DNA of 64,000 nt from Catellatospora vulcania. Its GTDB lineage: Bacteria; Actinomycetota; Actinomycetes; Mycobacteriales; Micromonosporaceae. The translations under genes and the position numbers were made by a program. Position 1 is the stretch's first letter, and each line of letters opens with the position of its first letter. A model generated the notes under the pieces. It saw only the letters and a list, made by a program, of their open reading frames with translations. It made no database searches and was not told where the DNA came from. The stretch is taken from contig NZ_ML769310.1 in the NCBI RefSeq assembly GCF_009720385.1, forward strand, positions 103,662 to 167,661, given 5' to 3'. Shown piece after piece: positions 1 through 8,646 of this stretch.

Positions 1-384
1 GCGCAGCACGACGCCGTCGGCCACCCGCAGCCCGTCGGCGGCCAGGATCTTCTTGGTGAACTCCTTGTCCATGCCGGTGGCGCTGGCCAGCACACCGCTG
101 CCGACGTACGGCACCCCGGCCAGCTCCAGCAGCGACTGCACGGTGCCGTCCTCGCCGTAGGGGCCATGCAGCGCGGGGAAGACCACGTCGGCGCGGCCGA
201 GCGTGCGCAGCGCGTCGCCCATGCTCACCGGGATGCCGTCGACGTGCCAGGCCCCGTCGCGGCCGATGACCACCTCGGTGACGTCGTACCGGACCCGGTC
301 CAGGTGGGCCAGGATGCTGCGGGCCGACTTGCACGACACGTCGTGCTCCCCACTCCGCCCCCCGTAGATCACAGCAAGCTTCAT
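1..384 (-). CDS. ddl: D-alanine--D-alanine ligase, N-terminal part (window edge)
   Basis: ATP-grasp ligase that joins two D-alanines for the cytoplasmic steps of peptidoglycan synthesis. Only the first 128 codons lie in the window; the ATP-binding C-terminal half is beyond base 1. The protein opens [18 protein letters not shown], the family's N-terminal nucleotide/substrate loop, and carries [12 protein letters not shown] and a following GMDKEFTKK. The stretch between the first strand and FPALHG is shorter than in typical Ddl. Its ATG (382-384) overlaps the alr stop (ATGA), so the two are translationally coupled. Whether it is a housekeeping D-Ala-D-Ala or a Van-type D-Ala-D-Lac/D-Ser ligase cannot be decided, because the selectivity residues are outside the window. 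Confidence 0.93.
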   Translation of the reverse strand, partial: MKLAVIYGGRSGEHDVSCKSARSILAHLDRVRYDVTEVVIGRDGAWHVDGIPVSMGDALRTLGRADVVFPALHGPYGEDGTVQSLLELAGVPYVGSGVLASATGMDKEFTKKILAADGLRVADGVVLR

Positions 385-1562
385 CGAACGCTTCCTTCCG
401 TGGTGCAGGAAGGAAGGGCACCTTCACATCGGACGTCCGTGTAGAAGGTGCCCTTCCCATCGTGGCGGCGGGGCACGCGGGTGCCGATGCCGGTGAGGAT
501 CTCGTGGGGGTTGGTCGACGCCCAGGTGGCCCACTCGGCGGCGGTGGGTTCGCCGCAGTCGCCGGGGCCGAGGACGGTCACCGGGTCGCCGATGCGTACG
601 TCCAGCTCGCCGGCGTCGACGATGCACTGGTCCATGGCGACGCGGCCGATGATCGGCAATCGCCGCCCCCCGAGCAGGACCTGTGCGCGGCCGTCGACGC
701 CGCGCGGGATGCCGTCGGCGAACCCGAGCGGGATCAGGGCCAGGGTGGTGGGCCGGGCCGTGACGTGGGTGTGCTGGTAGGAGACCCCGGTGCCGGCGGG
801 CACCCGCTTAACCATGATCACCTGGGTACGCAGGGTGAGCGCCGGACGCAGCCCGAAGGCGCGACCGGGCACCGGCTCGACCCCGTACACCGCGATGCCG
901 GCCCGGACCAGGTCGAAGTGGGTCCTCGGGGCGGTGAACACGGCGGCCGAGTTGGCCAGGTGCAGCAGCTCCGGGTCCAGCCCGGCGTCGCGGGCATACG
1001 TCACCGCCTCGGCGAACGCCGCCGTCTGCGCGGTGACGCCGTACGGCGAGGAGTCGGCGGTGGCCAGGTGCGACCACACGCCGCGCACGGCGAGCACGCC
1101 CTCCCGCTCGTACTTGCGGGCCCAGGCGACCAGCTCCGGCCAGCCGTCGGCGGTCGCGCCGTGCCGCGACATGCCGGTATCGATCTTGAGGTGGACCTGG
1201 GCGGTGCGGCCCGTGCCGCGGGCTGCGGCGGCGACCGCGTCGAGCAGCTCCGGGGCGGCCACGGACACGTCGACGTCGGCGGCGGCCAGCGCCGCGAAGT
1301 CGGTGCCGGGGCCGTGCAGCCAGCTCAGCACCGGCGCGGTCAGGCCCGCGGTGCGCAGTTCGAGCGCCTCGGTGGCGCTGGTGACCCCGAGCCAGGTCGC
1401 GCCGCCGGACAGCGCGGCGCGGGCCACCGGCACCGCGCCGTGGCCGAACCCGTCCGCCTTCACCACGGCCATCACCGCGGCGGTCGTGGCCCCGGCGATC
1501 CGTTCGACGTTGCCCGCGACGGCCGCGAGGTCGACTACCGCCTCAGCCAGCTCTCCAGTCAC
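381..1562 (-). CDS. alr: Alanine racemase
   Basis: PLP-dependent racemase interconverting L- and D-alanine, feeding the ligase encoded directly downstream. 393 residues, normal for Alr. The PLP lysine sits in [10 protein letters not shown] (about residue 35), the Alr-type [10 protein letters not shown] lies in the barrel, and the second catalytic tyrosine is in [10 protein letters not shown] of the C-terminal beta domain, followed by [11 protein letters not shown]. The start is GTG with only a weak ribosome site; ATGA overlap with ddl makes an alr-ddl operon. The gene diverges from a VanR-like regulator across about 110 bases. It could be a VanT-like serine racemase working with a VanC/G-type ligase, but no membrane domain is present, so plain alanine racemase is preferred. 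Confidence 0.93.
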   Translation of the reverse strand: MTGELAEAVVDLAAVAGNVERIAGATTAAVMAVVKADGFGHGAVPVARAALSGGATWLGVTSATEALELRTAGLTAPVLSWLHGPGTDFAALAAADVDVSVAAPELLDAVAAAARGTGRTAQVHLKIDTGMSRHGATADGWPELVAWARKYEREGVLAVRGVWSHLATADSSPYGVTAQTAAFAEAVTYARDAGLDPELLHLANSAAVFTAPRTHFDLVRAGIAVYGVEPVPGRAFGLRPALTLRTQVIMVKRVPAGTGVSYQHTHVTARPTTLALIPLGFADGIPRGVDGRAQVLLGGRRLPIIGRVAMDQCIVDAGELDVRIGDPVTVLGPGDCGEPTAAEWATWASTNPHEILTGIGTRVPRRHDGKGTFYTDVRCEGALPSCTTEGSVR

Positions 1563-1610
1563 GCTCGGTAGCCAACAGCAGGGCGTGTGAGGGTGCCGAG
1601 AGGGATTTCA

Positions 1611-1626
1611 CTAACGCTGCGCTAAC
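1611..1626. promoter_or_regulatory. Direct repeat CTAACG-CTGCG-CTAAC, candidate response-regulator site
   Basis: Two CTAAC copies start 11 bases apart in the gap between alr and the divergent two-component genes. OmpR-type regulators usually bind direct repeats one helical turn apart, so this is a plausible site for the regulator encoded at 1673. The link is inference from spacing and place only. Confidence 0.35.
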
Positions 1627-1672
1627 AACGCCCGTGCATACTTGGCGGTCGGTCGATCGCGGAGGTGGCGGG

Positions 1673-2329
1673 GTGCGGGTCCTGGTCGTGGAGGACGAGG
1701 AACTGATGGCCGAGGCCGTCGCCGAGGGGCTGCGGCAGGAGGCTTTCGCCGTCGACGTCGCCTACGACGGGGCGGCCGCGCTGGAGAAGCTCGCGGTCAA
1801 CGCGTACGACGTCATGATCTTGGATCGGGATCTGCCGCGGGTGCACGGGGACGAGGTGTGCCGGCAGGTCGTGGCGCAGGGCCTGGACGTGCGGGTGCTG
1901 ATGCTCACCGTGTCGGTGACGGTGGCCGAGCGGGTCGCCGGGCTCAGCCTCGGTGCCGACGACTACCTGGCCAAGCCGTTCGCGTTCGCCGAGCTGGTGG
2001 CCCGGGTGCGCGCGCTGGGCCGCCGCGCCCGCCCGGCCACGCCGCCGGTGCTGGAGCGGGCCGGCATCCGGCTCGACCCGCACCACCGCGAGACGTACCG
2101 CGACGGGCGTTATGTGAGCCTGTCCCGTCGCGAGTTCGCGGTGCTCGAGGAGCTGCTGCGGGCCGAGGGGGCGGTGGTGTCGGCGGAGACGCTGCTGGAG
2201 AAGGTCTGGGACGAGCACATGGACCCGTTCACCACCATCGTCCGGGTCACCATCAGCGGCCTGCGCCGCAAGCTGGGCGAGCCGCAGCCGATCGAGACGG
2301 TCACCGCCGTCGGCTACCGGATCCGCTGA
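1673..2329 (+). CDS. OmpR/VanR-type response regulator
   Basis: Two-component transcription regulator of 218 residues. The receiver domain (1-115) has the acidic pocket VVEDEE, the phosphoacceptor Asp in MILDRDLPR and the conserved Lys in DDYLAKPF. The C-terminal winged helix (about 125-218) has LSRREFAVLEELL and ends VGYRIR. The phrase LDRDLPRVHGDE strongly recalls the Streptomyces VanR proteins (LDRDIPGPSGDE, from memory). I chose GTG 1673 rather than the upstream GTG 1634 because GGAGG lies 7 bases before it and the homologous N-terminus starts MRVLVVED. The stop overlaps the kinase ATG by one base, so the pair is one operon, divergent from alr-ddl. Confidence 0.92.
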   Translation: MRVLVVEDEELMAEAVAEGLRQEAFAVDVAYDGAAALEKLAVNAYDVMILDRDLPRVHGDEVCRQVVAQGLDVRVLMLTVSVTVAERVAGLSLGADDYLAKPFAFAELVARVRALGRRARPATPPVLERAGIRLDPHHRETYRDGRYVSLSRREFAVLEELLRAEGAVVSAETLLEKVWDEHMDPFTTIVRVTISGLRRKLGEPQPIETVTAVGYRIR

Positions 2330-3537
2330 TGGGCGAGTGGCGCGGCAACCTGCGGGTACGCCTGACCGTCGTGTTCAGCCTCGTGTTCGCCCTCGCGGGC
2401 GGGTCGGTGCTGGCGGGCATGTTGATCATGGTCGACAACGCCATGGCGTACAGCCTGGGCATCATCTTCGCCGACAAGTACTCCGGTTTCGGGCCCGGCG
2501 GCTTCCCGAACACCGAGCAGGCGATCAGCTCGCTGGACGCGTCCAAGCAGACGATCATGGATTCGATGCAGTCCAACCTGCTGTTCAAGGGCGGCCTGAC
2601 GCTGCTGGCGATGTGGGTCGTGGCCACCGCGGCGGGCTGGTTCGTCGCCGGGCGGCTGCTGCGGCCGCTCAGCATGATCACCGCGACCGCGCACCGGATC
2701 GCCGGGCGCACCCTGCACAAGCGCATCGACCTGGACGCACCGCCCGGCGAGGTGAAGAGCCTCGCGGACTCCTTCGACAGCATGCTAGACCGCCTCGACG
2801 AGGCCTTCGCCGGACAGGGCCGGTTCATCGCCAACGCGGCCCACGAGCTGAAGACCCCGATCGCGCTGAACCGCACCCTGGTCGAGGTCGCCATGAGCCG
2901 CCCGGACAGCCCGCCGCAGGTGCACCAGCTCGGGGAGAACCTGCTCGCGGTCAACCAGCGCCACGAGCGGCTCATCGACGCCCTGCTGACGCTTGCCCGC
3001 GCCGAGGACGCGGTGACCGAGCGCCGCCTGGTCGACGTGGCCGAGCTGGCGACCATCGCCGCGGACACGACCGAGGCCCTGGCCGGGCGGCTGACCGTGC
3101 AGATCGGCCGCGACCTGGCCCCCGCGCCGGTGACGGGCGACCCGATCCTGCTGGAGCAGATGATCCGCAACCTGATCGACAACGCGACCCGCTACAACGT
3201 AGAGGGCGGCTGGGTGCGGGTGCAGACGATCGCCCGGCCCCGCCACGCCGAGATCGTGGTGAGCAACACCGGCGCGGTCATCTCGTCGTACGAGGTGCCG
3301 ACGCTGTTCGAGCCGTTCCGGCGGCTCACCGACCGGGTCGGCTCGTCGCGCGGCAGCGGCCTCGGCCTGTCCATCGTGCGCGCGGTCGCCCAGGCCCACC
3401 GCGGCGACGCCGTCGCCGTGCCCCGCCCCGGCGGCGGCCTGGTCGTCCGCGTGATCCTGCCCCGCTCCGCCCACCCCCTCGCCGAACCGGTCATCGTCGC
3501 CCCCGCCCTCCCCGACCCCCCGCCCCCTCCGTGTTGA
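2329..3537 (+). CDS. VanS-like sensor histidine kinase
   Basis: Membrane sensor kinase of 402 residues, partner of the preceding regulator. Two hydrophobic segments (about 14-36 and 82-107) bracket a short extracytoplasmic loop; then HAMP (GRLLRPLSMITATAHRIAG), the phospho-accepting His in NAAHELKTPIA, the N box LIDNATRYN, and G boxes in SSRGSGLGLSIV. A proline-rich tail ends PPPPPC. The compact layout matches actinomycete VanS. The last codon and stop come from the left arm of the palindromic repeat at 3533, so the C-terminus may have been altered by that element. The stimulus is unknown; the neighbouring alr-ddl suggests the cell wall, possibly glycopeptides. Confidence 0.9.
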   Translation: MGEWRGNLRVRLTVVFSLVFALAGGSVLAGMLIMVDNAMAYSLGIIFADKYSGFGPGGFPNTEQAISSLDASKQTIMDSMQSNLLFKGGLTLLAMWVVATAAGWFVAGRLLRPLSMITATAHRIAGRTLHKRIDLDAPPGEVKSLADSFDSMLDRLDEAFAGQGRFIANAAHELKTPIALNRTLVEVAMSRPDSPPQVHQLGENLLAVNQRHERLIDALLTLARAEDAVTERRLVDVAELATIAADTTEALAGRLTVQIGRDLAPAPVTGDPILLEQMIRNLIDNATRYNVEGGWVRVQTIARPRHAEIVVSNTGAVISSYEVPTLFEPFRRLTDRVGSSRGSGLGLSIVRAVAQAHRGDAVAVPRPGGGLVVRVILPRSAHPLAEPVIVAPALPDPPPPPC

Positions 3538-3593
3538 TCATGAAATTATGGCACGGGTCGACGGTGTGTCGTGGGCCTAACCTCATGATCAAC
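3533..3593. repeat. 61-base palindromic element with GTTGATCATGA ends
   Basis: Perfect 11-base terminal inverted repeats GTTGATCATGA and TCATGATCAAC enclose 39 bases. The element lies between the convergent kinase gene and the membrane-protein gene ending at 3616, and its left arm contains the kinase stop codon. It could act as a bidirectional terminator. Its low-GC, well-conserved arms resemble a dispersed intergenic repeat, which only a genome-wide search can prove. Confidence 0.6.
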
Positions 3594-3615
3594 GCGGGCT
3601 TCGGCGTCCTGCCGG

Positions 3616-4020
3616 TCAGACCAGGCCGAGGCCGAGGGTCAGGGTGCCGGCGGCCAGGGAGGCTCCGCCGAGCGGGACGAGCCAGATGAGCTTGTTCGGC
3701 TTGGTGTCGGTCGGTCGGACGACGGACAGGAAGAAGCCGAGCGACATGACGATCGGCGGGGCCACCAGCAGTGCGCGGACCAGGGTCTGCGTACCCGCGC
3801 TGTAGCCGGTCTGGTCGAGGTAGGGCAGGGCGACCAGGGCGAAGATCACGAGTACGCCCGCGTGCGCGTGCCCCGCGGTCCAGAGCGCCCGCCGGACCGG
3901 GTTGTCGAGGTAGCCGGGGATGCGCTTGACGATGCTCATCAGCAGCGACAGCCCGCCGAACACGATGGTCGACACGGTGATGAGCAGGATCCCTGCGGTG
4001 AAAACGGTGGCGGCGGACAT
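3616..4020 (-). CDS. Small four-helix membrane protein, function unknown
   Basis: 134-residue integral membrane protein with four hydrophobic segments (about 5-27, 44-66, 80-101 and 112-134) and a short basic loop IVKRIPGYLDNPVRR after the first. No catalytic motif is visible; the HAHAGVLV stretch at the start of helix 2 might bind a metal or haem, but that is speculation. The ATG has GAGAGGG 6-12 bases upstream. A perfect inverted repeat lies 19 bases upstream of the start codon, so expression is probably repressor-controlled. No functional partner adjoins it. Confidence 0.7.
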   Translation of the reverse strand: MSAATVFTAGILLITVSTIVFGGLSLLMSIVKRIPGYLDNPVRRALWTAGHAHAGVLVIFALVALPYLDQTGYSAGTQTLVRALLVAPPIVMSLGFFLSVVRPTDTKPNKLIWLVPLGGASLAAGTLTLGLGLV

Positions 4021-4039
4021 GGCGGCCCTCTCTGGATAA

Positions 4040-4058
4040 CGGATAGCATCACTATCCG
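4040..4058. promoter_or_regulatory. Inverted repeat CGGATAG-N5-CTATCCG, candidate operator
   Basis: Perfect 7-base arms with a 5-base centre (catca), placed 20-38 bases upstream of the ATG of the membrane protein ending at 4020. The AT-rich core and position suit a TetR- or GntR-type repressor site over the promoter. No regulator gene is adjacent. Confidence 0.5.
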
Positions 4059-4116
4059 CCAAGCCGCCGAACCGGTCAATGGCCTTCCGTCCCCGGGCCG
4101 GGGGAGGGTCGGTCAA

Positions 4117-4190
4117 GATCGTTCGACTGCCGGGCGCCTTTGCGCATCTTGAGGCGGCATTCGCCCAGGTGCCAGGAAAGTCGAACGATC
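4117..4190. repeat. Palindromic stem-loop element, copy 1 (GATCGTTCGACT ends)
   Basis: Outer arms GATCGTTCGACT and AGTCGAACGATC pair perfectly; the inner GCCGGGCGCC and GGTGCCAGG pair imperfectly. The sequence aligns end to end with the element at 15560, including the shared middle ATCTTGA and TTCGCCC. Two base pairs of the outer stem differ between the copies in a compensated way. It lies in the intergenic space between the membrane-protein gene and the SDR gene. Confidence 0.65.
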
Positions 4191-4214
4191 GCGGGCGCGG
4201 TGCGCGGGGAAGGG

Positions 4215-4943
4215 TCAGCGGCCGCCGGAGACCTTGAGGGTCGCGCCGGTGGTGTAGGAGGCTTCGTCGCTGAGCAGCCAGGCGATGGCGTTCGCGACTT
4301 CTTCGGGCTGCCCGGAGCGGCCCAGCGGGGCGGCCGGGCCGAGCCGGTCCGCGCGGCCGGGCTCGCCGCTGCCGGCGTGGAATCCGGTGTGGATGACGCC
4401 GGGGGAGACCGTGTTGACCCGGATCCCGGCCGGGCCGAGTTCCTTGGACAGGCCCACGGTCAGCGTCTCGACGGCCGCCTTCGACGCGGCGTAGTGCACG
4501 TACTCGCCGGGGCTGCCCAGGTTCGCGGCGACCGAGGAGACGTTCACGATCGCGCTGCCGGGTCCCATCCGGCGGGCCGCCTCCTGGGCGCACAGGATCG
4601 CGCCGATGACGTTGACCTCGACCACCCGGCGCAGGTCGGCTTCGGACAGCTCGGTGAACGGCCCGATGGCGCTGCTCACCGCGGCGTTGTTGACCAGTCC
4701 GGTGGGTGTGCCGAGCTCGGCCTGCGTACGGTCGAACAGCTCGCGCACCTGCGTGCCGTCGGACACGTCGACGCGCGCCGCGACCGCCCGCCGTCCCGCC
4801 GCAGCCACTTTCGCGACGACCTCCGCCGCCGCATCGGCGTCGCCGCGGTAGCCGACGACGACGTCATGGCCCGCCGCGGCGAGCTTTACGCAGGTGGCAG
4901 CGCCTATGCCGCGGCTGCCGCCGGTCACGATGATGATCCCCAT
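4215..4943 (-). CDS. SDR-family oxidoreductase
   Basis: Classical short-chain dehydrogenase/reductase of 242 residues. The Rossmann motif TGGSRGIG (about 7-14), the NNAAV structural motif, the catalytic Ser in VNVSSVA, and the YxxxK pair in VHYAASKAAV are all present; the C-terminus ends ATLKVSGGR, usual for the FabG-like group. A basic or polar residue at the end of strand 2 (VVVGYRGDAD) suggests NADP(H). The ATG at 4943 has GGAG just upstream; a TTG 24 bases earlier is less likely. It stands alone, so the substrate is unknown. Confidence 0.88.
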   Translation of the reverse strand: MGIIIVTGGSRGIGAATCVKLAAAGHDVVVGYRGDADAAAEVVAKVAAAGRRAVAARVDVSDGTQVRELFDRTQAELGTPTGLVNNAAVSSAIGPFTELSEADLRRVVEVNVIGAILCAQEAARRMGPGSAIVNVSSVAANLGSPGEYVHYAASKAAVETLTVGLSKELGPAGIRVNTVSPGVIHTGFHAGSGEPGRADRLGPAAPLGRSGQPEEVANAIAWLLSDEASYTTGATLKVSGGR

Positions 4944-4982
4944 CGCTCCATTAGAGCAACCGTGCAACGAGCGTGACAGGCC

Positions 4983-4995
4983 GTGACACTGTCAC
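4983..4995. promoter_or_regulatory. Palindrome GTGACA-C-TGTCAC, candidate operator
   Basis: Perfect 6-base arms around one base, with a further GTGACA half-site 10 bases upstream (4973-4978). It sits between the divergent SDR gene (start 4943) and the gene at 5140, so it could control either. The regulator is unknown. Confidence 0.35.
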
Positions 4996-5102
4996 CGCCG
5001 ACACACCCGGTGCGCGCGGCGGGCCGGTGCTGCGAAGATGTCCCCACTTTCCGCATGGTGTCAGTGCCGATGTTGTCGGTGGGCTCTGATAGAACATGCG
5101 TA

Positions 5103-5118
5103 TCAAACATGTGTTCGG
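5103..5118. promoter_or_regulatory. LexA-like SOS box TCAAACATGTGTTCGG
   Basis: Matches the actinobacterial/mycobacterial SOS box TCGAAC-N4-GTTCGA at 10 of its 12 fixed positions, with the frequent ATGT centre. It lies 22 bases before the ATG at 5140, where LexA binding would block expression. The identification rests on motif matching alone. Confidence 0.4.
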
Positions 5119-5139
5119 CGAGGGTGTGGGAGCGCGGTT

Positions 5140-5838
5140 ATGGCGGGACTGTCGACTCAGGAGTTGACGCAGATCCAGGAGACGCTTGCGTCCGGCAAGC
5201 GACCCAGGGTCATGTTCACCGAGGCGGCCGGCCAGATCGCGGGCCAGCTGGGACAGGTCGTGCAGCTCGACGACCCGGCCACCCACGATGAATGGATCAT
5301 GGTGAAGTTCGGTAGCGACGTGCTGCCGTTCGCCCCAGGCGACCTCACCATCCCGCCCAAGGGTGCGACCGGTCGCAAGCCGGTGCCCGAGCCGGTTCCG
5401 GAGCCTGTCGCCCCGCCCGAGCCCGAGTTTATGATCATCCGTGAGAAGCCTGGCCGTCAGGAGCGACCCGTGTCCGTTAATCCCGAGGTGTCCGAACAGG
5501 AGACGCCGTCCGCCGTCGCGCCCGCCCCGCGCAAGCCCGCCGCGAAGGGCCCCAAGGTCAAGCCGCCGGCGGGGCTGACCGTGACGCTGGCCTACACCGA
5601 GGGCGAGTGGACGGTCGGGGCGGTCCAGGGCACCAAGGCGCTCGCCAAGCCCTACATCATCAAGGCGCAGGAGGCGCTGAAGATGGTGTCGATGCTGGAC
5701 GTGCCGGGTGTGCAGGAGGCCGTGGAGCAGATCCTGGGCGCGGAGCGGGCCGAGGCCGAGGCGCACGCGCTCAAGCTGCGGGCCGAGCTGGCCGAGTTAG
5801 AGGCCAAGCTGGCCGAGTTGGGCGCGGCAGGCGCCTGA
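5140..5838 (+). CDS. Hypothetical protein with Pro-rich linker and coiled-coil tail
   Basis: 232 residues, no recognised family. Three parts are visible: an N-terminal region (about 1-72) with short beta-type stretches such as VVQLDDPATHDEWIMVKFG; a charged Pro/Glu linker (73-140) containing PVPEPVPEPVAPPEPE; and a C-terminal region (about 145-232) ending in a heptad-like ALKLRAELAELEAKLAELG coiled coil. No signal peptide or membrane helix, so cytoplasmic. The middle segment TVGAVQGTKALAKPYIIKAQEALKMV resembles a small DNA- or RNA-binding surface, but nothing proves it. A LexA-like box precedes it, hinting at DNA-damage control. A strong hairpin follows the stop. Confidence 0.75.
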   Translation: MAGLSTQELTQIQETLASGKRPRVMFTEAAGQIAGQLGQVVQLDDPATHDEWIMVKFGSDVLPFAPGDLTIPPKGATGRKPVPEPVPEPVAPPEPEFMIIREKPGRQERPVSVNPEVSEQETPSAVAPAPRKPAAKGPKVKPPAGLTVTLAYTEGEWTVGAVQGTKALAKPYIIKAQEALKMVSMLDVPGVQEAVEQILGAERAEAEAHALKLRAELAELEAKLAELGAAGA

Positions 5839-5848
5839 GACAGCACGG

Positions 5849-5882
5849 AAGCGGGGTGGCCGTTCGCGCGGCCGCCCCGCTT
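5849..5882. terminator. GC-rich hairpin terminator
   Basis: 14-base arms AAGCGGGGTGGCCG and CGGCCGCCCCGCTT (one G-T pair) around a 6-base loop, 10 bases after the stop at 5838. The right arm ends CTTCTTG instead of a long U-tract, as is usual in this genome. Confidence 0.65.
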
Positions 5883-5979
5883 CTTGCTGCGCAGCGCCGG
5901 GTCCGTGGGCATCCCGGTCTCCGGCACGCCACGACCCGGCGCTCAGCGCCGGTGGCCTCCGGCGGCCGTCACGGGGGCG

Positions 5980-7326
5980 TCACAGGGCCGTGCAGGACAC
6001 CGTGGTGCCGGTCGGCGCACCGTTGGCCTGGAAGCCGAACTCCGTGTACGCGCCCGCGGCCAGCTTGCCGTTGTAACCCAGGTTGCTCACCTGGACCGTG
6101 CCGGTGGCCCCGGTGAACTGCCCGTTCCAGCCGTTGACGAGGGTCGTCCCGGACGGCAGGGCCAGCGCGACCCGCCAGCCGTTGACCCCGCCGCTGCCCG
6201 CGGTGACCCGCACGGCGGCGACGAACCCGCCGGTCCACGCGTTGCTCACGGTGAACGCCGCGGTGCAGCCGCCGGGTGCCGGGGGCGAGCCGCTCGGCGA
6301 CGGTGACGCACTCGGCGAGGGTGAGGCGCTCGGCGACGGCGGCCGGGACGGCGAGGGCGACACCGACGGCGACGCGCTGGGCGACGTGGACGGTCCCGCC
6401 GACGGGCTGGCCGTGGTGTTCAGGCCGAAGAAGGCGACCGCAGCCCCGTACTGCACGGGCAGGTTGTGCGGGGTGTTGGCCATGCTGACCGCCTCGACCA
6501 GCACCTGGCCGGAGCCGTTGGCGTAGCGGGTGCGGGTCCAGCCGGACTGCGGCGTGTCGGTCGAGGTCGGCGTCTGGCTCAGGCCGTGCACGTTGGTCCA
6601 CTGCTCGATCGCCTCGCCGAAGTTGACGTACGACAGGACCTCGTCGTTGACGCCGTGCCACAGCTGCATCCGCGGCCGTGCCCCGGTGTAGCCGGGGTAG
6701 GCGTTGCGGACCAGGTCGCCCCACTGCTGCGGGGTCTTGACGACCTGCCCCTGGGCGCAGGCGCTGTGCCAGCTTTCCGTCCCGGCGAAGCAGCCGAAGG
6801 GCACCCCGGCGAAGGCCGAGCCGGCCCGGTACACGTCCGGGTACGCGCCGAGCAGGACATTGGTCATCATGCCGCCGGAGGAGACGCCGGTGACGTAGGT
6901 GCGGGCCGGGTCGGCGTTGTGGGTCTGCTGCGCATACTTCGTCATCGACACGATGCTCAGCGAGTCGCCGCCGCCGTTGTGGGTGAGCGTGGCCGCCGAC
7001 GCCACGTCGAAGCAGCCGTCGCTGCGGGTCACCGACGGGTAGACCACGATGAAGCCGTACTGGTCGGCGAGCCGGGCGTAGTCGGAGCCGTTGTACATGG
7101 CGGGGCCGTCGCCGTGGCACCAGTGCACCGCGACCAGCAGAGCCGGGCGGGGCGCGACGGTGTTCGGGACGTAGAGGAACATGCGCAGGCTGCCGGGGTT
7201 CGCGCCGAAGCCGGTGACCTCGGTGAGGGTCGCGGCGGCGGCGGGGGAGGCCACGGTGAGGACCACCGCGGCGATGAGCGGGACGACGGCGAGCCACAGG
7301 GCGTGCAGGGCTCTGCGTGGGGTCAT
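5980..7326 (-). CDS. Secreted CE1-type (acetylxylan/feruloyl) esterase with CBM2
   Basis: 448-residue exported hydrolase. A Sec signal peptide (MTPRRALHALW..., cleavage after about ASPAAAA-32) precedes a PHB-depolymerase-like alpha/beta hydrolase: oxyanion motif VAVHWCHGD (~66), nucleophile S149 in GVSSGG, acid D228 in HGVNDE and His287 in NTPHNLP. A long Pro/Ser linker (about 305-345) leads to a C-terminal family 2 carbohydrate-binding module with the usual bracketing cysteines (GGCTAAF ... VSCTAL) and tryptophans. CBM2 plus CE1 suggests action on acetylated or feruloylated plant polysaccharide outside the cell. The ATG has AGGAG upstream; the alternative start 28 codons earlier would spoil the signal peptide. 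Substrate is inferred from the family. Confidence 0.88.
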   Translation of the reverse strand: MTPRRALHALWLAVVPLIAAVVLTVASPAAAATLTEVTGFGANPGSLRMFLYVPNTVAPRPALLVAVHWCHGDGPAMYNGSDYARLADQYGFIVVYPSVTRSDGCFDVASAATLTHNGGGDSLSIVSMTKYAQQTHNADPARTYVTGVSSGGMMTNVLLGAYPDVYRAGSAFAGVPFGCFAGTESWHSACAQGQVVKTPQQWGDLVRNAYPGYTGARPRMQLWHGVNDEVLSYVNFGEAIEQWTNVHGLSQTPTSTDTPQSGWTRTRYANGSGQVLVEAVSMANTPHNLPVQYGAAVAFFGLNTTASPSAGPSTSPSASPSVSPSPSRPPSPSASPSPSASPSPSGSPPAPGGCTAAFTVSNAWTGGFVAAVRVTAGSGGVNGWRVALALPSGTTLVNGWNGQFTGATGTVQVSNLGYNGKLAAGAYTEFGFQANGAPTGTTVSCTAL

Positions 7327-7453
7327 GGAGTTTGCTCCTTGCCGAGGAGAGACGCAGGTCCCGGCCGCGGAGGCCGCGGAGCGGGAGATGCGCGGGTGCG
7401 CTGCCGCCACGCGGGCTCGGCCCGGTGCGCCCTCGGCAGTCGGATCAGGCCGC

Positions 7454-7465
7454 CCACCCGGGTGG
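7454..7465. promoter_or_regulatory. 12-base palindrome CCACCCGGGTGG upstream of the esterase
   Basis: Perfect palindrome about 130 bases before the esterase start, in the gap between that gene and cydB. It may be an operator, but GC-rich palindromes of this length arise by chance in such sequence, so support is weak. Confidence 0.2.
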
Positions 7466-7557
7466 ACGGTCGTTGCTCCCGATCCGCGAGTGTAGTGGTG
7501 GTGGTGAATGCGTGTCAGTGCCGCGTCGGCGAGCGGTAGCGCGGCAGCGCCGAGCGG

Positions 7558-8637
<1,080 letters not shown>

Positions 8638-8646
8638 GGCGGCCTC

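Noticed and set aside
1634..1672. Upstream GTG start for the VanR-like regulator
   Set aside because: The extra 13 residues match no homologue, and GGAGG correctly serves the GTG at 1673.
5081..5100. A second LexA-like box (AGAACATGCGTATC) next to the one at 5103
   Set aside because: Only one half-site fits; the other half has too many mismatches to the GTTCGA arm.
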